Made by a program: the position numbers and the translations under genes. A DNA stretch of 64,000 bases. Source: Burkholderia sp. Bp9143. Its GTDB lineage: Bacteria; Pseudomonadota; Gammaproteobacteria; Burkholderiales; Burkholderiaceae. Below, piece after piece: positions 17,572-26,153 of this stretch; within the stretch, counting starts at the first letter, position 1; each line of letters opens with the position of its first letter. The notes under the pieces were generated by a model. That model worked only from the letters and a program-made list of their open reading frames with translations, made no database searches and was not told the origin of the DNA. The DNA lies in NCBI RefSeq assembly GCF_003853645.1, contig NZ_QTPO01000041.1, positions 1 through 64,000 on the forward strand, given 5' to 3'.

Positions 17572-18264
17572 TCAGCGCGCCGGCAGGTAGCGTGCCGGAT
17601 CGATCGAGCGGCCGCCGTAGCGCAGCTCGAAGTGCAGCGCGATGCGATCGCTGTCGCTGTTGCCCATCTCCGCGATCGTCTGCCCCTGCGTGACCGGCTG
17701 GCCTTCCTTCACGAGCAGCGCGCGGTTGTGCGCGTAGGCCGTCAGGTAATCGGCGTTGTGCTTGAGGATGATCAGGTTGCCGTAGCCGCGCAATCCGTTG
17801 CCCGCATAGACGACGGTGCCCGGCGCGGCGGCCAGCACCGGCGTGCCTGCAGCGTTCGCGATATCGAGGCCCTTGGATTTCGAGCCGTCGAAGGTGCGCA
17901 CCACGTTGCCGGCGGCCGGCCAGATCAGCGCGATGCTGGAGGCCGGCTTCACGGCCGATTCGACCGGCGCGGAAGGCGCGGGGCGGCTGCGGCCCGCGCT
18001 GCCCGTGCCGGTGGTCGACGCGGTCGTCGTGCCGGGCGGCGGCGCGACGCGCAGCACCTGGCCGACCTCGATCGCGTCGGGGTTCGTGATCTGGTTCCAG
18101 CGCACGATGTTCGCCGTCGACGTGCGATTCTCGCGCGCGATCTTGTAGAGCGTGTCGCCGCGTTCGACGCGGTAGTACCCCGGGCCGACGGGGGCGGAGC
18201 CGCACGCGACGAGCAGCGCGGCGCAGGCGGCCGCGAAGAGCCGCTTCGTTGTTGTTCCGATCAT
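17572..18264 (-). CDS. NlpD-like LysM/M23 lipoprotein with degenerate LytM site
   Basis: The 230-residue product has a lipoprotein signal (lipobox LVAC), a LysM domain (about residues 30-75, 'YYRVERGDTLYKIARENR') and a C-terminal M23/LytM domain. The usual zinc ligands are incomplete: the first His of HxxxD is missing ('KSKGLDIANAAG') and HxH reads A-L-H. Such degenerate LytM proteins (NlpD, EnvC) activate periplasmic amidases rather than cutting peptidoglycan themselves. It is therefore probably an amidase activator for cell separation, not a hydrolase. The classical nlpD neighbours (pcm, rpoS) are not visible here. Confidence 0.83.
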   Translation of the reverse strand: MIGTTTKRLFAAACAALLVACGSAPVGPGYYRVERGDTLYKIARENRTSTANIVRWNQITNPDAIEVGQVLRVAPPPGTTTASTTGTGSAGRSRPAPSAPVESAVKPASSIALIWPAAGNVVRTFDGSKSKGLDIANAAGTPVLAAAPGTVVYAGNGLRGYGNLIILKHNADYLTAYAHNRALLVKEGQPVTQGQTIAEMGNSDSDRIALHFELRYGGRSIDPARYLPAR

Positions 18265-18397
18265 TGAACCTCGCAAAACCCTGCCGCGCGCGACGCGGCA
18301 GGCGATACAAAACGTCCGATTTTAACGGGTTCGACCCGCGCACCGCAGTTTCGGGCCGCGGGCGTGGCCGGCGCGCACCGGTTCGGTGCGGCCGATG

Positions 18398-19309
18398 TCA
18401 ACCGGCGAGCGGCTGCACGCGAATCCGCAGCGTGGCCGTTTCGGTCGCGCCCGGTGCGAGCATGCGCAGCCCGAGACCGTTGTGGATCGCGTCCGGCAGG
18501 CCGAGCCACGGCTCGACGCAATAGAAGTCCGATTCCGGTTTTTCCGCCCAGGTCGTGACCGCGTACCACGGGATCGAGCCCTGTACGTCGAGCGCGATCT
18601 CGATCGTGCGACGGCGCCCCGGCATCACGATGCGCACCGGCGTGGCCGGCGCGCCGTCGAGGCAATGGAAGCGGTCGAGGATGTCCGGATCGCCAAGGCT
18701 GTATGACGCCGCGCCGGGCTCGAGCGGGCTGATCGAACCGTCGGCGCGCTGCATGCAGCGGCGCGTCGGCGGCAATTCGAGCGTGGTTTCCGCGCGCTCG
18801 CCGTGCGGCAGCGCGAAATAGAAATGGTGGCCCGCGTAGTAGGGCAACGGCGTGTCGCCGCGATTGGTCGTGGTGAGCGCGACGTCGAGCGTGTGCGCAT
18901 CGGCGAGCCGGTAGGTCGTTTCGAACCGGAAATCGAACGGATAGCTGTCGCGCAGCGTGTCGTTTGCGTCGAGCGTCATCGACAGCGCGGCGCCGTCGGC
19001 CGACGGTTGTGCCGCGAACGGCAGGTCGCGCGCGAAACCGTGCATCGGCAGGTCGCGGACCACGCCGGCGGCATCGCGCCAGCGGCCCAGTTCGCCGTCG
19101 ACGCGATGGCGGCCGAGGAACGGAAACAGCAGCGGATTGCCGCCGCGCACGCGCGCGAGGTTGCTCCAGTCGGCCGTTTCCGGCCAGAAGATGACCGGCT
19201 CGCCGTCGACGTGCCACGACAGCAGGCGGCCGCCGAATTGCGGGGCGACCCGAACGAGCGACGGGCCGGCGTGGAGTTCATGAATGTCGTGCTGCTGGAA
19301 GATCGGCAT
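18398..19309 (-). CDS. Aldose 1-epimerase family protein
   Basis: The 303-residue cytoplasmic protein has the galactose-mutarotase-like fold signature: 'FGGRLLSWHVDGEPVIFW', 'GGNPLLFPFLGRHRVDGELG', 'LPMHGFARDLPF' and the His/Glu pair in 'YYAGHHFYFALP' and 'YCVEPWLGLPDAI'. Family members interconvert sugar anomers or hexose-6-phosphates. The substrate is unknown. It is probably transcribed alone. Confidence 0.88.
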   Translation of the reverse strand: MPIFQQHDIHELHAGPSLVRVAPQFGGRLLSWHVDGEPVIFWPETADWSNLARVRGGNPLLFPFLGRHRVDGELGRWRDAAGVVRDLPMHGFARDLPFAAQPSADGAALSMTLDANDTLRDSYPFDFRFETTYRLADAHTLDVALTTTNRGDTPLPYYAGHHFYFALPHGERAETTLELPPTRRCMQRADGSISPLEPGAASYSLGDPDILDRFHCLDGAPATPVRIVMPGRRRTIEIALDVQGSIPWYAVTTWAEKPESDFYCVEPWLGLPDAIHNGLGLRMLAPGATETATLRIRVQPLAG

Positions 19310-19486
19310 GGCGAATCGGTATGAACGGGTGGGCGGGGAGTGCGATGGCGCGCTCCATTATCGGGCTGCGAGGCGGTCGGGGAAAACCCTTCTCGGGAAA
19401 TCGCGAGTTTTTCAGACTGCCAACGGTCTGGATAATGCCTCTAAACCGGTGATGTTGCCGGGTCATGACACTTCGTGGAGGGGGCC

Positions 19487-19573
19487 ATGGATCTGGCAAT
19501 GGCAATGGGAATCGCACTGTTCGGCATGTTCACCGGCAGCACGGTATTGTTTTTCTATCAGCTCGGCCGCTGA
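19487..19573 (+). CDS. 28-residue membrane micropeptide
   Basis: A very short ORF encodes MDLAMAMGIALFGMFTGSTV and then LFFYQLGR, a single hydrophobic helix. It has an excellent ribosome-binding site (GGAGGGG, 2 nt upstream of CCATGG) and is followed 25 nt later by a strong rho-independent terminator, so it forms a complete minimal transcription unit. Function is unknown. Its opening resembles the 39-residue ORF upstream. Confidence 0.55.
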   Translation: MDLAMAMGIALFGMFTGSTVLFFYQLGR

Positions 19574-19598
19574 CGGCAATTTCTGCCGGAATCGAAAG

Positions 19599-19626
19599 GC
19601 CCGCCATGCAAATGGCGGGCTTTTTG
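19599..19626 (+). terminator. Rho-independent terminator after the 28-residue ORF
   Basis: The hairpin GCCCGCCAT / ATGGCGGGC with a GCAA loop is followed by TTTTTGCTTTC. It is oriented for rightward transcription. Confidence 0.88.
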
Positions 19627-19794
19627 CTTTCTGCGTGCTTACAAATTGCAAGCGTTTGTGTGCATTGCCGCAATAAGCAGCCAAATGCCTTGGCGCAGTA
19701 ATCCTGGCTGGGCATAATCGGGGCGCGTTTTTCCGGACGCGCGATGCGTCGTCCGCTTTCCTACCCGATTGATTACCACTAAGAGGACCGACGC

Positions 19795-20625
19795 GTGAGT
19801 CTCTGGTTTCTGATATTCCTGAGCGTCCTGCAGGGCGTCACCGAACTCTTCCCCGTCAGCAGTCTCGGCCACACGCTGCTCGCGCCCGCGCTGTTCGGCA
19901 TGCACATCGACAAGCATGCGCCGCAGTTGCTGCCGTTCCTCGTCGCGCTGCACCTCGGCACCGCGCTCGCGCTGCTGTGGTATTTCCGTGCACGCTGGAT
20001 CGCGCTGATCGGCGGCTTCTTCGCGCAGCTCGGCGGCCGCAAGAACGACGACGGGCACCTGATGTGGGCGCTGATCATCGGCACGATCCCGACCGGGATC
20101 GTCGGCCTGCTGCTCGAGAAGCGCATCGAGCGCGTGTTCCACGACCTGCGGATCGTCGCGATCGCGCTGATCATCAATGGCGTGCTGCTGTGGATCGGCG
20201 ATCGGATCCAGCGCAGCCGTGCACACCAGCCGCCCGAGAAGATGACCTTCAAGCAGGCGTTCTTCGTGGGCCTCGCGCAGATCGGCGCGCTGATTCCGGG
20301 TTTCTCGCGCAGCGGGCTGACGATGATCGCCGGCAATGCGGCCGGGCTGACGGCGGAGAAGGCGGCGGAGTTTTCGTTCCTGCTCGGCACGCCGATCATT
20401 TTTGCCGCGGGCGTGCTCGAACTGCCGAAGCTGTTCCATGCGCGCGACCAGCTCGCGGACGCACTGCTCGGCGGCGTGCTGACGGCGATTGCCGCTTATC
20501 TGAGCGTGCGGTTCCTGATGCGCTATTTCGAAGGGCGCGGGCGGCTGGCGTCGTTCGGCGTGTATTGCGTGATTGCCGGGGTGTTCTGTCTCGGCTGGTT
20601 CATGCTGCATGCGCAGCCGGTTTGA
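19795..20625 (+). CDS. uppP: Undecaprenyl-diphosphatase UppP (BacA)
   Basis: This 276-residue inner-membrane enzyme recycles undecaprenyl pyrophosphate to the monophosphate carrier for cell-wall synthesis and confers bacitracin tolerance. Both active-site motifs are present: '[15 protein letters not shown]' near the N-terminus and '[19 protein letters not shown]' around residue 165. The start is a GTG with GAGG upstream. It stands alone between the micropeptide terminator and tRNA-Arg. Confidence 0.95.
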   Translation: MSLWFLIFLSVLQGVTELFPVSSLGHTLLAPALFGMHIDKHAPQLLPFLVALHLGTALALLWYFRARWIALIGGFFAQLGGRKNDDGHLMWALIIGTIPTGIVGLLLEKRIERVFHDLRIVAIALIINGVLLWIGDRIQRSRAHQPPEKMTFKQAFFVGLAQIGALIPGFSRSGLTMIAGNAAGLTAEKAAEFSFLLGTPIIFAAGVLELPKLFHARDQLADALLGGVLTAIAAYLSVRFLMRYFEGRGRLASFGVYCVIAGVFCLGWFMLHAQPV

Positions 20626-20796
20626 GGGCTGCAGCGCCGGTCGCGCGTGATATGGCGCGATGATCGGGTATAATTTAGGGCTCGGCTTCATGCCGGGCCC
20701 GTTTCGTTTGGGGGCTTTGAGTTCGGTTTGTGTTGTGCTCGAAGCCCTTCGCGTCAAATGCGGTCCGGGTCGTGTGGCCGTGTCTTTCTCCCTCGA

Positions 20797-20873
20797 CCGC
20801 CCTTAGCTCAGTTGGATAGAGCAACGGCCTTCTAAGCCGTAGGTCACACGTTCGAATCGTGTAGGGCGGGCCA
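20797..20873 (+). tRNA. tRNA-Arg (anticodon TCT)
   Basis: The 77-nt cloverleaf has acceptor stem CCGCCCT/AGGGCGG, discriminator G and encoded CCA. The anticodon arm ACGGC-CTTCTAA-GCCGT gives TCT, and the T-arm is ACACG-TTCGAAT-CGTGT. It reads rare AGA/AGG codons. Genomic islands often insert into such tRNA genes, and accessory DNA begins directly downstream; the 3' end is intact. Confidence 0.97.
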
Positions 20874-20894
20874 TTCCGAGCACTTCCAGACGTT

Positions 20895-20927
20895 CCGGGG
20901 TTACGCCGGGGTTACGCCGGGGTTACA
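20895..20927. repeat. Three tandem 11-bp repeats next to tRNA-Arg
   Basis: The unit CCGGGGTTACG occurs three times in a row, the last copy ending in A. Related degenerate copies (GGGTTACGCC, GGAGTTACAGG) appear at about 21704-21727, on the other side of the SGNH hydrolase gene. This could be an island-junction remnant. Confidence 0.7.
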
Positions 20928-21016
20928 CCAATTCGTTTGCCGGGGGCCGGCAACAGGCTCGCACAGCGCAAGCCATCTGATGAGTTGATCTCCACACCCA
21001 CCGACCGAGGAACAAT

Positions 21017-21679
21017 TCAGCAGGCGCGCGTGATCCACGGTTGAAGCAGTGGAGCAATCATCCCGGCGTGCTCCTTCGGGTCGTAATGGTGGTCCCGCGG
21101 ATCCGTGTTAAGCAGCGAGACCTTGACGACACCGTCGCCGCCCAGCGAGTCTTGGTCGAGCATCAGGTAGGCGATGCCCTTGCCTGCACAAAACACCTGC
21201 ATGGCACTGTTGAACGCGAGCGTCAGCTTCGTGCGCTCGCGTTGCGTTGCGGTGATTTCCTTGCGCAGGTTCGCCACTTCACCCCAATCGGCGCCGTCGC
21301 GGATCGTAGGCAGCGGCGTGCTGATGCAGGCGACGTCGAATCGCTCCCTCAGCTCGAGTAGGAGCTGCTGGTAGTTGCCGAGGGCGAGCTGGGTCATCTC
21401 GTCCACTGACGCGCCGTACTTCTGCGCGCGATACCAGATCACGAAGCCCGTATCGACCTCGCCAATCATGACGATGACCTTGCGGGCCTTCGAGCTGCCC
21501 GTGGCTTCGTCAAACTTCGGCTTTGCCCCCGTCACGGCATTCGGGTTCGGTAAACCGGACACGGTAGCGCCCGGCACCTCGACCACGTCGAAATGATGAT
21601 CCGGAAACGCCTGGGTCATATGGGCCGAGTTGAACACCAGGACGTGGGAGTCGCCGAGTACGAGAATTTCGTCTTTCAT
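21017..21679 (-). CDS. SGNH/GDSL-like hydrolase
   Basis: The 220-residue protein begins MKDEILVLGDSHVLVF, with the GDSH form of the block-I nucleophile motif. The following 'KVIVMIGEVDTGFVIW' occupies the block-III region, and 'RDHHYDPKEHAGMI' may hold the catalytic Asp-His pair. No signal peptide is present. It neighbours a membrane acyltransferase gene on the same strand, and such pairs often modify surface polysaccharides; that role is inferred. It may not share a transcript with the upstream acyltransferase, as 140 nt separate them. Confidence 0.68.
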   Translation of the reverse strand: MKDEILVLGDSHVLVFNSAHMTQAFPDHHFDVVEVPGATVSGLPNPNAVTGAKPKFDEATGSSKARKVIVMIGEVDTGFVIWYRAQKYGASVDEMTQLALGNYQQLLLELRERFDVACISTPLPTIRDGADWGEVANLRKEITATQRERTKLTLAFNSAMQVFCAGKGIAYLMLDQDSLGGDGVVKVSLLNTDPRDHHYDPKEHAGMIAPLLQPWITRAC

Positions 21680-21819
21680 GCCGTCTGTTCAGGGCAGCAC
21701 CCGGCGGGTTACGCCAGGAGTTACAGGGAAGGAACGGACCGGTGTGGCGAAGGCTTGGCGGCTAGCTCTGGGTACCGGGGCGCCGTCAACTCGCGCATTC
21801 AACGTAGCAGGCAATGTGC

Positions 21820-22986
21820 TCAAGACCCAGCCTTTGTAGGTAGCCATCGATGCGATGCCAGGCGCCGTCCTGCCTGTGTCATTGGCTTTTCCACGCAGGT
21901 GAACACCAGAGCGGAGACAGGTAGCGCCACGACAATTGAAACAAGGCATACGATCATCATGATCGGCAACGGCCACCGGGCAAGCCACAACTGCGGCGCG
22001 TGATGCAGAACCATGTTTGCGATGGCGTAGAGAATGATGAAATGAAGCAGGTAGAAGCTGTAGGAGATTCGCCCCAGGAAGCGGGCCGATTTTGAATCGA
22101 GGACTGCGAACAACGGGTGGTCAGTACCCGCATCAATGCACCAGATGAGCAGCGCGGCACCGACGCTGACGAGAATATCTGCCAGAATCGGATGGGAGAG
22201 GGGAAAGAACGCGCTTGCTGCCAGGACCATCGCCACAGACGTCGGCACCAGGATACGAAAAAATCGTCGCGTGAAGCTTCCCTCAGCTTTCATGCTGACA
22301 ATCGCGCCGAGCACGAACATATACAGGAAATGAACGAGCGAGCCCCCGAGGTTCTCATACTTCCACGCAAGCAAGAACGTTAACGCGAGCAGGGCACCGG
22401 AGCCCGCAAGCCCGCTCGTGCCGATGATCACGGCTGCCACCGGCAAAGCCAATGATGCAAGTAGTTCGATGCCCAGTGTCCATGTGTTCGGGTTTAGCAT
22501 GTACGACTGCATCGTCGCGTTGTCGACGATCTGGCCGACTGTTAGCGGATCTGCGTACCAGATGTTGTACCAGCCACTTGCCCCCTCCATAACTGCATAG
22601 CCAGGGAAGGCCAGCACGAGGTAAAGACATACGAGAGCGACGGAAAGCCAGAATGCAGGGACGATGCGGAACAGTCGCTTGGCGAGAAACCCAAGGTAGA
22701 ACGGAATGCTGAAACTTTGATTGGCCAGCGATCGGCACAGCACAAACCCGCTAAGCACAAAAAAGATGTTAACGGCCGCTGCGCCGCTAAAGACAGTGAC
22801 AATCAGGCGTGCCACAGTCGCCTGTATGCCGTGTACATCGAAAAGCGTTTTCGACAGGATGGCGCCTTCGGCCCCGATTGAAAGCCAGATCAGAGAATGC
22901 CCGACTGCCACCCAGAGCGCGGCAATGCCACGGAGTGCCTCTAGGCGGTCATTGAAGCCCCGGGTACTGCTATCCCTCACCGACAT
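21820..22986 (-). CDS. Membrane acyltransferase (Acyl_transf_3 / OafA-like)
   Basis: This 388-residue integral membrane protein has about ten spans and the acyltransferase-3 signatures 'RLEALRGIAALWVAVGHSL', 'IFFVLSGFVLCRSL' and 'LGRISYSFYLLHFIILY'. Such enzymes O-acetylate or acylate exported glycans, e.g. O-antigen. I chose the second Met (MSVRDSST) with GGAG 8 nt upstream; an upstream in-frame ATG adds 23 residues. It is less GC-rich than the flanking core genes, consistent with an accessory region. Confidence 0.85.
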   Translation of the reverse strand: MSVRDSSTRGFNDRLEALRGIAALWVAVGHSLIWLSIGAEGAILSKTLFDVHGIQATVARLIVTVFSGAAAVNIFFVLSGFVLCRSLANQSFSIPFYLGFLAKRLFRIVPAFWLSVALVCLYLVLAFPGYAVMEGASGWYNIWYADPLTVGQIVDNATMQSYMLNPNTWTLGIELLASLALPVAAVIIGTSGLAGSGALLALTFLLAWKYENLGGSLVHFLYMFVLGAIVSMKAEGSFTRRFFRILVPTSVAMVLAASAFFPLSHPILADILVSVGAALLIWCIDAGTDHPLFAVLDSKSARFLGRISYSFYLLHFIILYAIANMVLHHAPQLWLARWPLPIMMIVCLVSIVVALPVSALVFTCVEKPMTQAGRRLASHRWLPTKAGS

Positions 22987-23144
22987 TACAGCGCTCCGCA
23001 ACGAAAGCTGGATGGTATCAGATCGGCTTTGGCCCACTCGTGGCCATGCGTTCATTGGTATTCAAGCTTTCCCGATCCGTATGCACGGCCACAAGTCGAA
23101 GAAATTCACTCGTTCCGCTTGACGTCTTTTTATTGCAGACCTAG

Positions 23145-23387
23145 CCCGTATTCGTCGCTGAGACAACAGCGACCTGGCACGGAAACCCGAACGAACACAG
23201 GCGAACAGACCGCCGCCGCCAGCGGTATTTTCTGGTCCGTAGTATCACCGCGCGCTCAGTTTTATGGGCGGGCCATGGTGGGGAGGCGCTCGCGCCTGCC
23301 GGTTCCTGTGTTCCGGTTTTCCAGCCCTGCGATGTGCCTGCCCACCCCGACTGGAAACGGATAGGCAGGCTCTTGAAAAACATAGGA
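23145..23387 (+). other. Open frame without start codon leading into the 60-residue ORF
   Basis: The frame is open from after a TAG at 23142 and reads smoothly ('HRRTDRRRQRYFLVRSIT', then 'GHGGEALAPAGSCVPVFQ', then 'DVPAHPDWKRIG'). It contains no ATG, only a GTG at 23334. The composition looks protein-like, so this may be the 5' part of a gene whose start has been lost. Confidence 0.35.
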
Positions 23388-23570
23388 ATGGGAACCATTG
23401 ACGCCACGGCTGCCGCTCGTCCCGAGAAAACGCTGTCCTCCCTCGAAATCATTCGCAATGCACTGCGCGCCGCCGCACTTGCGTCGTCCGGCCGTGACGC
23501 GCTCGACGCGGCCGGCGACGCGCTGCGCCAGTTGGCCGACCTCGCTCGCGTGGAGGTGCGCTATGGTTGA
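23388..23570 (+). CDS. Hypothetical 60-residue helical protein
   Basis: The product starts MGTIDATAAARPEKTLSSLE and continues as an Ala/Leu/Asp-rich amphipathic helix ('GRDALDAAGDALRQLADLA'). The start is uncertain: the frame stays open for a further 80 codons upstream and GTG 23334 is an alternative. It overlaps an ORF starting at 23563 (ATGGTTGA), which runs over the antisense of the neighbouring pseudogene and is probably a chimera. Likely a remnant of a mobile element. Confidence 0.35.
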   Translation: MGTIDATAAARPEKTLSSLEIIRNALRAAALASSGRDALDAAGDALRQLADLARVEVRYG

Positions 23571-23700
23571 TCTGCATTGCAGTGTAGCGGCTACAGCCGT
23601 TGTTCTCACTGCGTTCGATCGCCTCCGCGTCGTCAATCCGCGTCGACGCGTGCGGCGCGGCGAGAATGTGTTTCCGCTGTGGAAGCCGGATGTGCGCGAA

Positions 23701-24209
23701 GCTCTGCGCCAGCGAGCGCGGCGGCGATGCCTCCCGTCACCCCAGCAACGCTGCCGATTGTGCTGCCTTGTGGGCGCGGTTGCGCGTGTCAATACGTGAC
23801 GACAGACAACGCGGACAGCGGATTGCCGGTCCTGGAGACGCTAGTGCAGCGGCCTTGGTCAGCGCCGGATCGTCGCCCATCAACGATTTGATCGTATCGT
23901 GTAGGTCGTGGCGGGCTTCGGTCCCAGGGGATGCGTGGGCGAATTCTTCGCGCCGACCGAACGGTGGATAGCTATCGCTCAATTCGGCGCTGGCTTCTTG
24001 TGCAGCGTGGACAACGTGATCGGGATATGGTGCGAACGCTTCCCATTCGTCGAATTCATGGACGTCGACGGAACGCGGGACGGTAGCGGTGTGTGTGTGT
24101 CGGCGTGCCAGCCTGTCCATGATGGCGAGCCAATAGAAACCCGCCGCGAACATGGCGACGAGCGCGAGGCCCAGCCCGACCAGCGCAAAGGTAGGGGATC
24201 AGAGATCAC
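23701..24209 (-). pseudogene. Frameshifted, truncated CxxC / glycine-zipper membrane protein
   Basis: Three reading-frame segments on the minus strand make one protein only if joined. The first is a GTG start with AGGA (MISDPL). The second, after a +1/-1 shift near 24190, is a membrane helix (ALVGLGLALVAMFAAGFYW) and a soluble part with 'IRCPRCLSSRIDTRNRAHK'. The third, after a second shift near 23750, is the start of a glycine zipper (GSTIGSVAGVTGGIAAALAG). Intact relatives as I remember them continue the zipper and end with a second CxxC; here the similarity stops after 'AGAE'. It is therefore a decayed gene of a family common in mobile islands. The joins are my inference. Confidence 0.55.
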
Positions 24210-24497
24210 GGAAATTCCTGAGCGAAGTGCGCCGGTGCGGAAATGCAGCGGCGGAGCGGCCGTAGCTGGCCGTGTTCAGGAAGGTGATATGTGATTTAAA
24301 GAATCTGGCTCACGAAGTAATCGGAAATTGTTTCCTGAAAGATTGTGAGATTCCGGCAATTTTACGCGCGGACGTCAGGCTGCCAATTTATTCGAGATAG
24401 GTCGGTATGCGAGGCGCACTATCGTATTGTTCCGAAAGGCATTTATAATCAGCCCTCGGCAGAAACCCCACCTGAATACCAACCAAGGGAAAGCTGC

Positions 24498-26153
24498 ATG
24501 GGCCACACCGCGCTTTATAAGACGTTGCGTCTAGGTGACGCGCAATACAACCGTCTTGTCAAACTCGACACGCCGCTTGGCGTCGACTGGTTATTGCCGC
24601 TCTATGTGAAAGGAACGGCTAGACTTGGTCGCGATTACGAATTCGTGATCGATGCCGTTTCGCCACGCGGTAGCCAGATTGAACTGGGTGCGCTACTCGC
24701 CAAGCCGGTCACGCTCTGGATCCAGCAGACGGACGGCTCATACATGCCGATCCATGGTTACGTTCACCGGTTCAGCAGGCTGGGAGCGGATGGGCCGTTG
24801 ACTTTTTACAAGCTGGTGTTCTCGTCCTGGCTCTATTTCTTGCGCCTGCGCCGCGACATGCGTGACTGGCAGGAGCAAAACGGCGAGCAGATTCTGACTG
24901 ATGTTTTCAATGAGCACCCGCAAGCGCGCGGCGCATATCGTTTCGAGCTGCATAAACCGCTGCCATCGTACTCGAACCGAGTGCAGTGGGAATACGACCT
25001 GAACTTTGTTCATCGTAGCCTCGAAGAGGTGGGCGTGTTCCCCTACTTCGAGCAGGCGGACAATGGCCGATCGCACACGATGGTTCTGACGGACGACGTT
25101 TATTTTGTCCCGCAATTGAAGCAGTCCATTGTCGAGTTTGGTCCTACCGAAATCAGCGGGGAACTGGACGGGTTCGCGCAGTGGAAGGAGCAGCTTCAGA
25201 TCGACAGTGCGCAGCTGACGTCTCGCTCGTTCGACTATAAGCGCCCCGATCTCCCTCGGCAGGTGCAGGGCGTGACCGACGTGGACGGCCAGTTGCCGAC
25301 CGACGGGGAAATCTACGACTACCCCGGCGCGTACATGTGGTCGGATCGTGAGCAAGGTGAGCGTCTTGCCCAGATTCGGCTTGAAGAGCGCAAATCGCGG
25401 ATGAAACGTTTTCACGGCCTTGGTGGATTGCGTTGTGCGATGCCGGGGCGGCGCTTCGAACTTCGCGGCCATCCGGTGCATGATGCGGGCAGTCAACCGG
25501 ATCGCGAGTTTGTTCTGCTCGGCGTCGACTGGTTGATTTGCAATAACCTGCCCGGCCTGGATGAAGCAGAGCAATTTCCCGACGGATTGGCTGCGGAGGT
25601 CGCTGAAGCGAAGGCTGGCACGACGGTTCGTCATGCAGACGGAAGCGAAGGTTTCTTCCAGGTGGTGGTCGAAGCGCAACCGCGCAACGTTCCGTTCCGC
25701 AGCCCGTTCGAACACAAGAAGCCCGTGATGCAGTTGCAGAATGCGATTGTTGCCGGGCCGAGTGGTGAGGAGGTTTATACCGATTCGCTGAACCGGGTGA
25801 AGGTTTGGTTCCATTGGAATCGCCGCAATGGTCAGGATGAACGTGCGTCGTGCTGGGTGCGTCCGACGTTCCTTGATGCGGGCTCGAGCCGTGGCGGGAT
25901 CCAGCCACTACGCAAGGGCGACGAAGTCGTCGTGGGTTTCATGGAAGGCGACTGTGACCGGCCCGTCATCATCGCGAGAATGTACGGGGGCGCTACGCAG
26001 CCGGTGTGGCACACGAACGGCTTGCTGTCCGGTCAACGCTCGCGGGAGTACGGCGGCACCGGCTACAACCAGCTCGTGATGGACGACTCGACGCAGCAGA
26101 ATCGGGTTCTGTACGCGTCGAGCCATAGCGCATTGCCACCGATCCTTTCCTGA
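24498..26153 (+). CDS. Type VI secretion VgrG spike protein, C-terminally truncated
   Basis: This 551-residue protein has a gp27-like N-terminal domain (about 10-370, including 'RVQWEYDLNFVHRSLEEVGV') and a gp5-like OB domain ('GEEVYTDSLNRVKVWFHWN' to 'RKGDEVVVGFMEGDCDRP'). It ends shortly after 'GGTGYNQLVMDD', just where the DUF2345 beta-helix and effector region of Burkholderia VgrGs would begin. The last dozen residues look like out-of-frame sequence. No other T6SS gene is in the window, so this is an orphan and possibly a pseudogene. ATG MGHTALYK is chosen; an open frame runs 51 codons upstream. Confidence 0.82.
   Translation: MGHTALYKTLRLGDAQYNRLVKLDTPLGVDWLLPLYVKGTARLGRDYEFVIDAVSPRGSQIELGALLAKPVTLWIQQTDGSYMPIHGYVHRFSRLGADGPLTFYKLVFSSWLYFLRLRRDMRDWQEQNGEQILTDVFNEHPQARGAYRFELHKPLPSYSNRVQWEYDLNFVHRSLEEVGVFPYFEQADNGRSHTMVLTDDVYFVPQLKQSIVEFGPTEISGELDGFAQWKEQLQIDSAQLTSRSFDYKRPDLPRQVQGVTDVDGQLPTDGEIYDYPGAYMWSDREQGERLAQIRLEERKSRMKRFHGLGGLRCAMPGRRFELRGHPVHDAGSQPDREFVLLGVDWLICNNLPGLDEAEQFPDGLAAEVAEAKAGTTVRHADGSEGFFQVVVEAQPRNVPFRSPFEHKKPVMQLQNAIVAGPSGEEVYTDSLNRVKVWFHWNRRNGQDERASCWVRPTFLDAGSSRGGIQPLRKGDEVVVGFMEGDCDRPVIIARMYGGATQPVWHTNGLLSGQRSREYGGTGYNQLVMDDSTQQNRVLYASSHSALPPILS

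Noticed and set aside
20797-20873. An att site formed by the tRNA-Arg 3' end
   Set aside because: No second copy of the tRNA 3' end and no integrase gene were found in the window.
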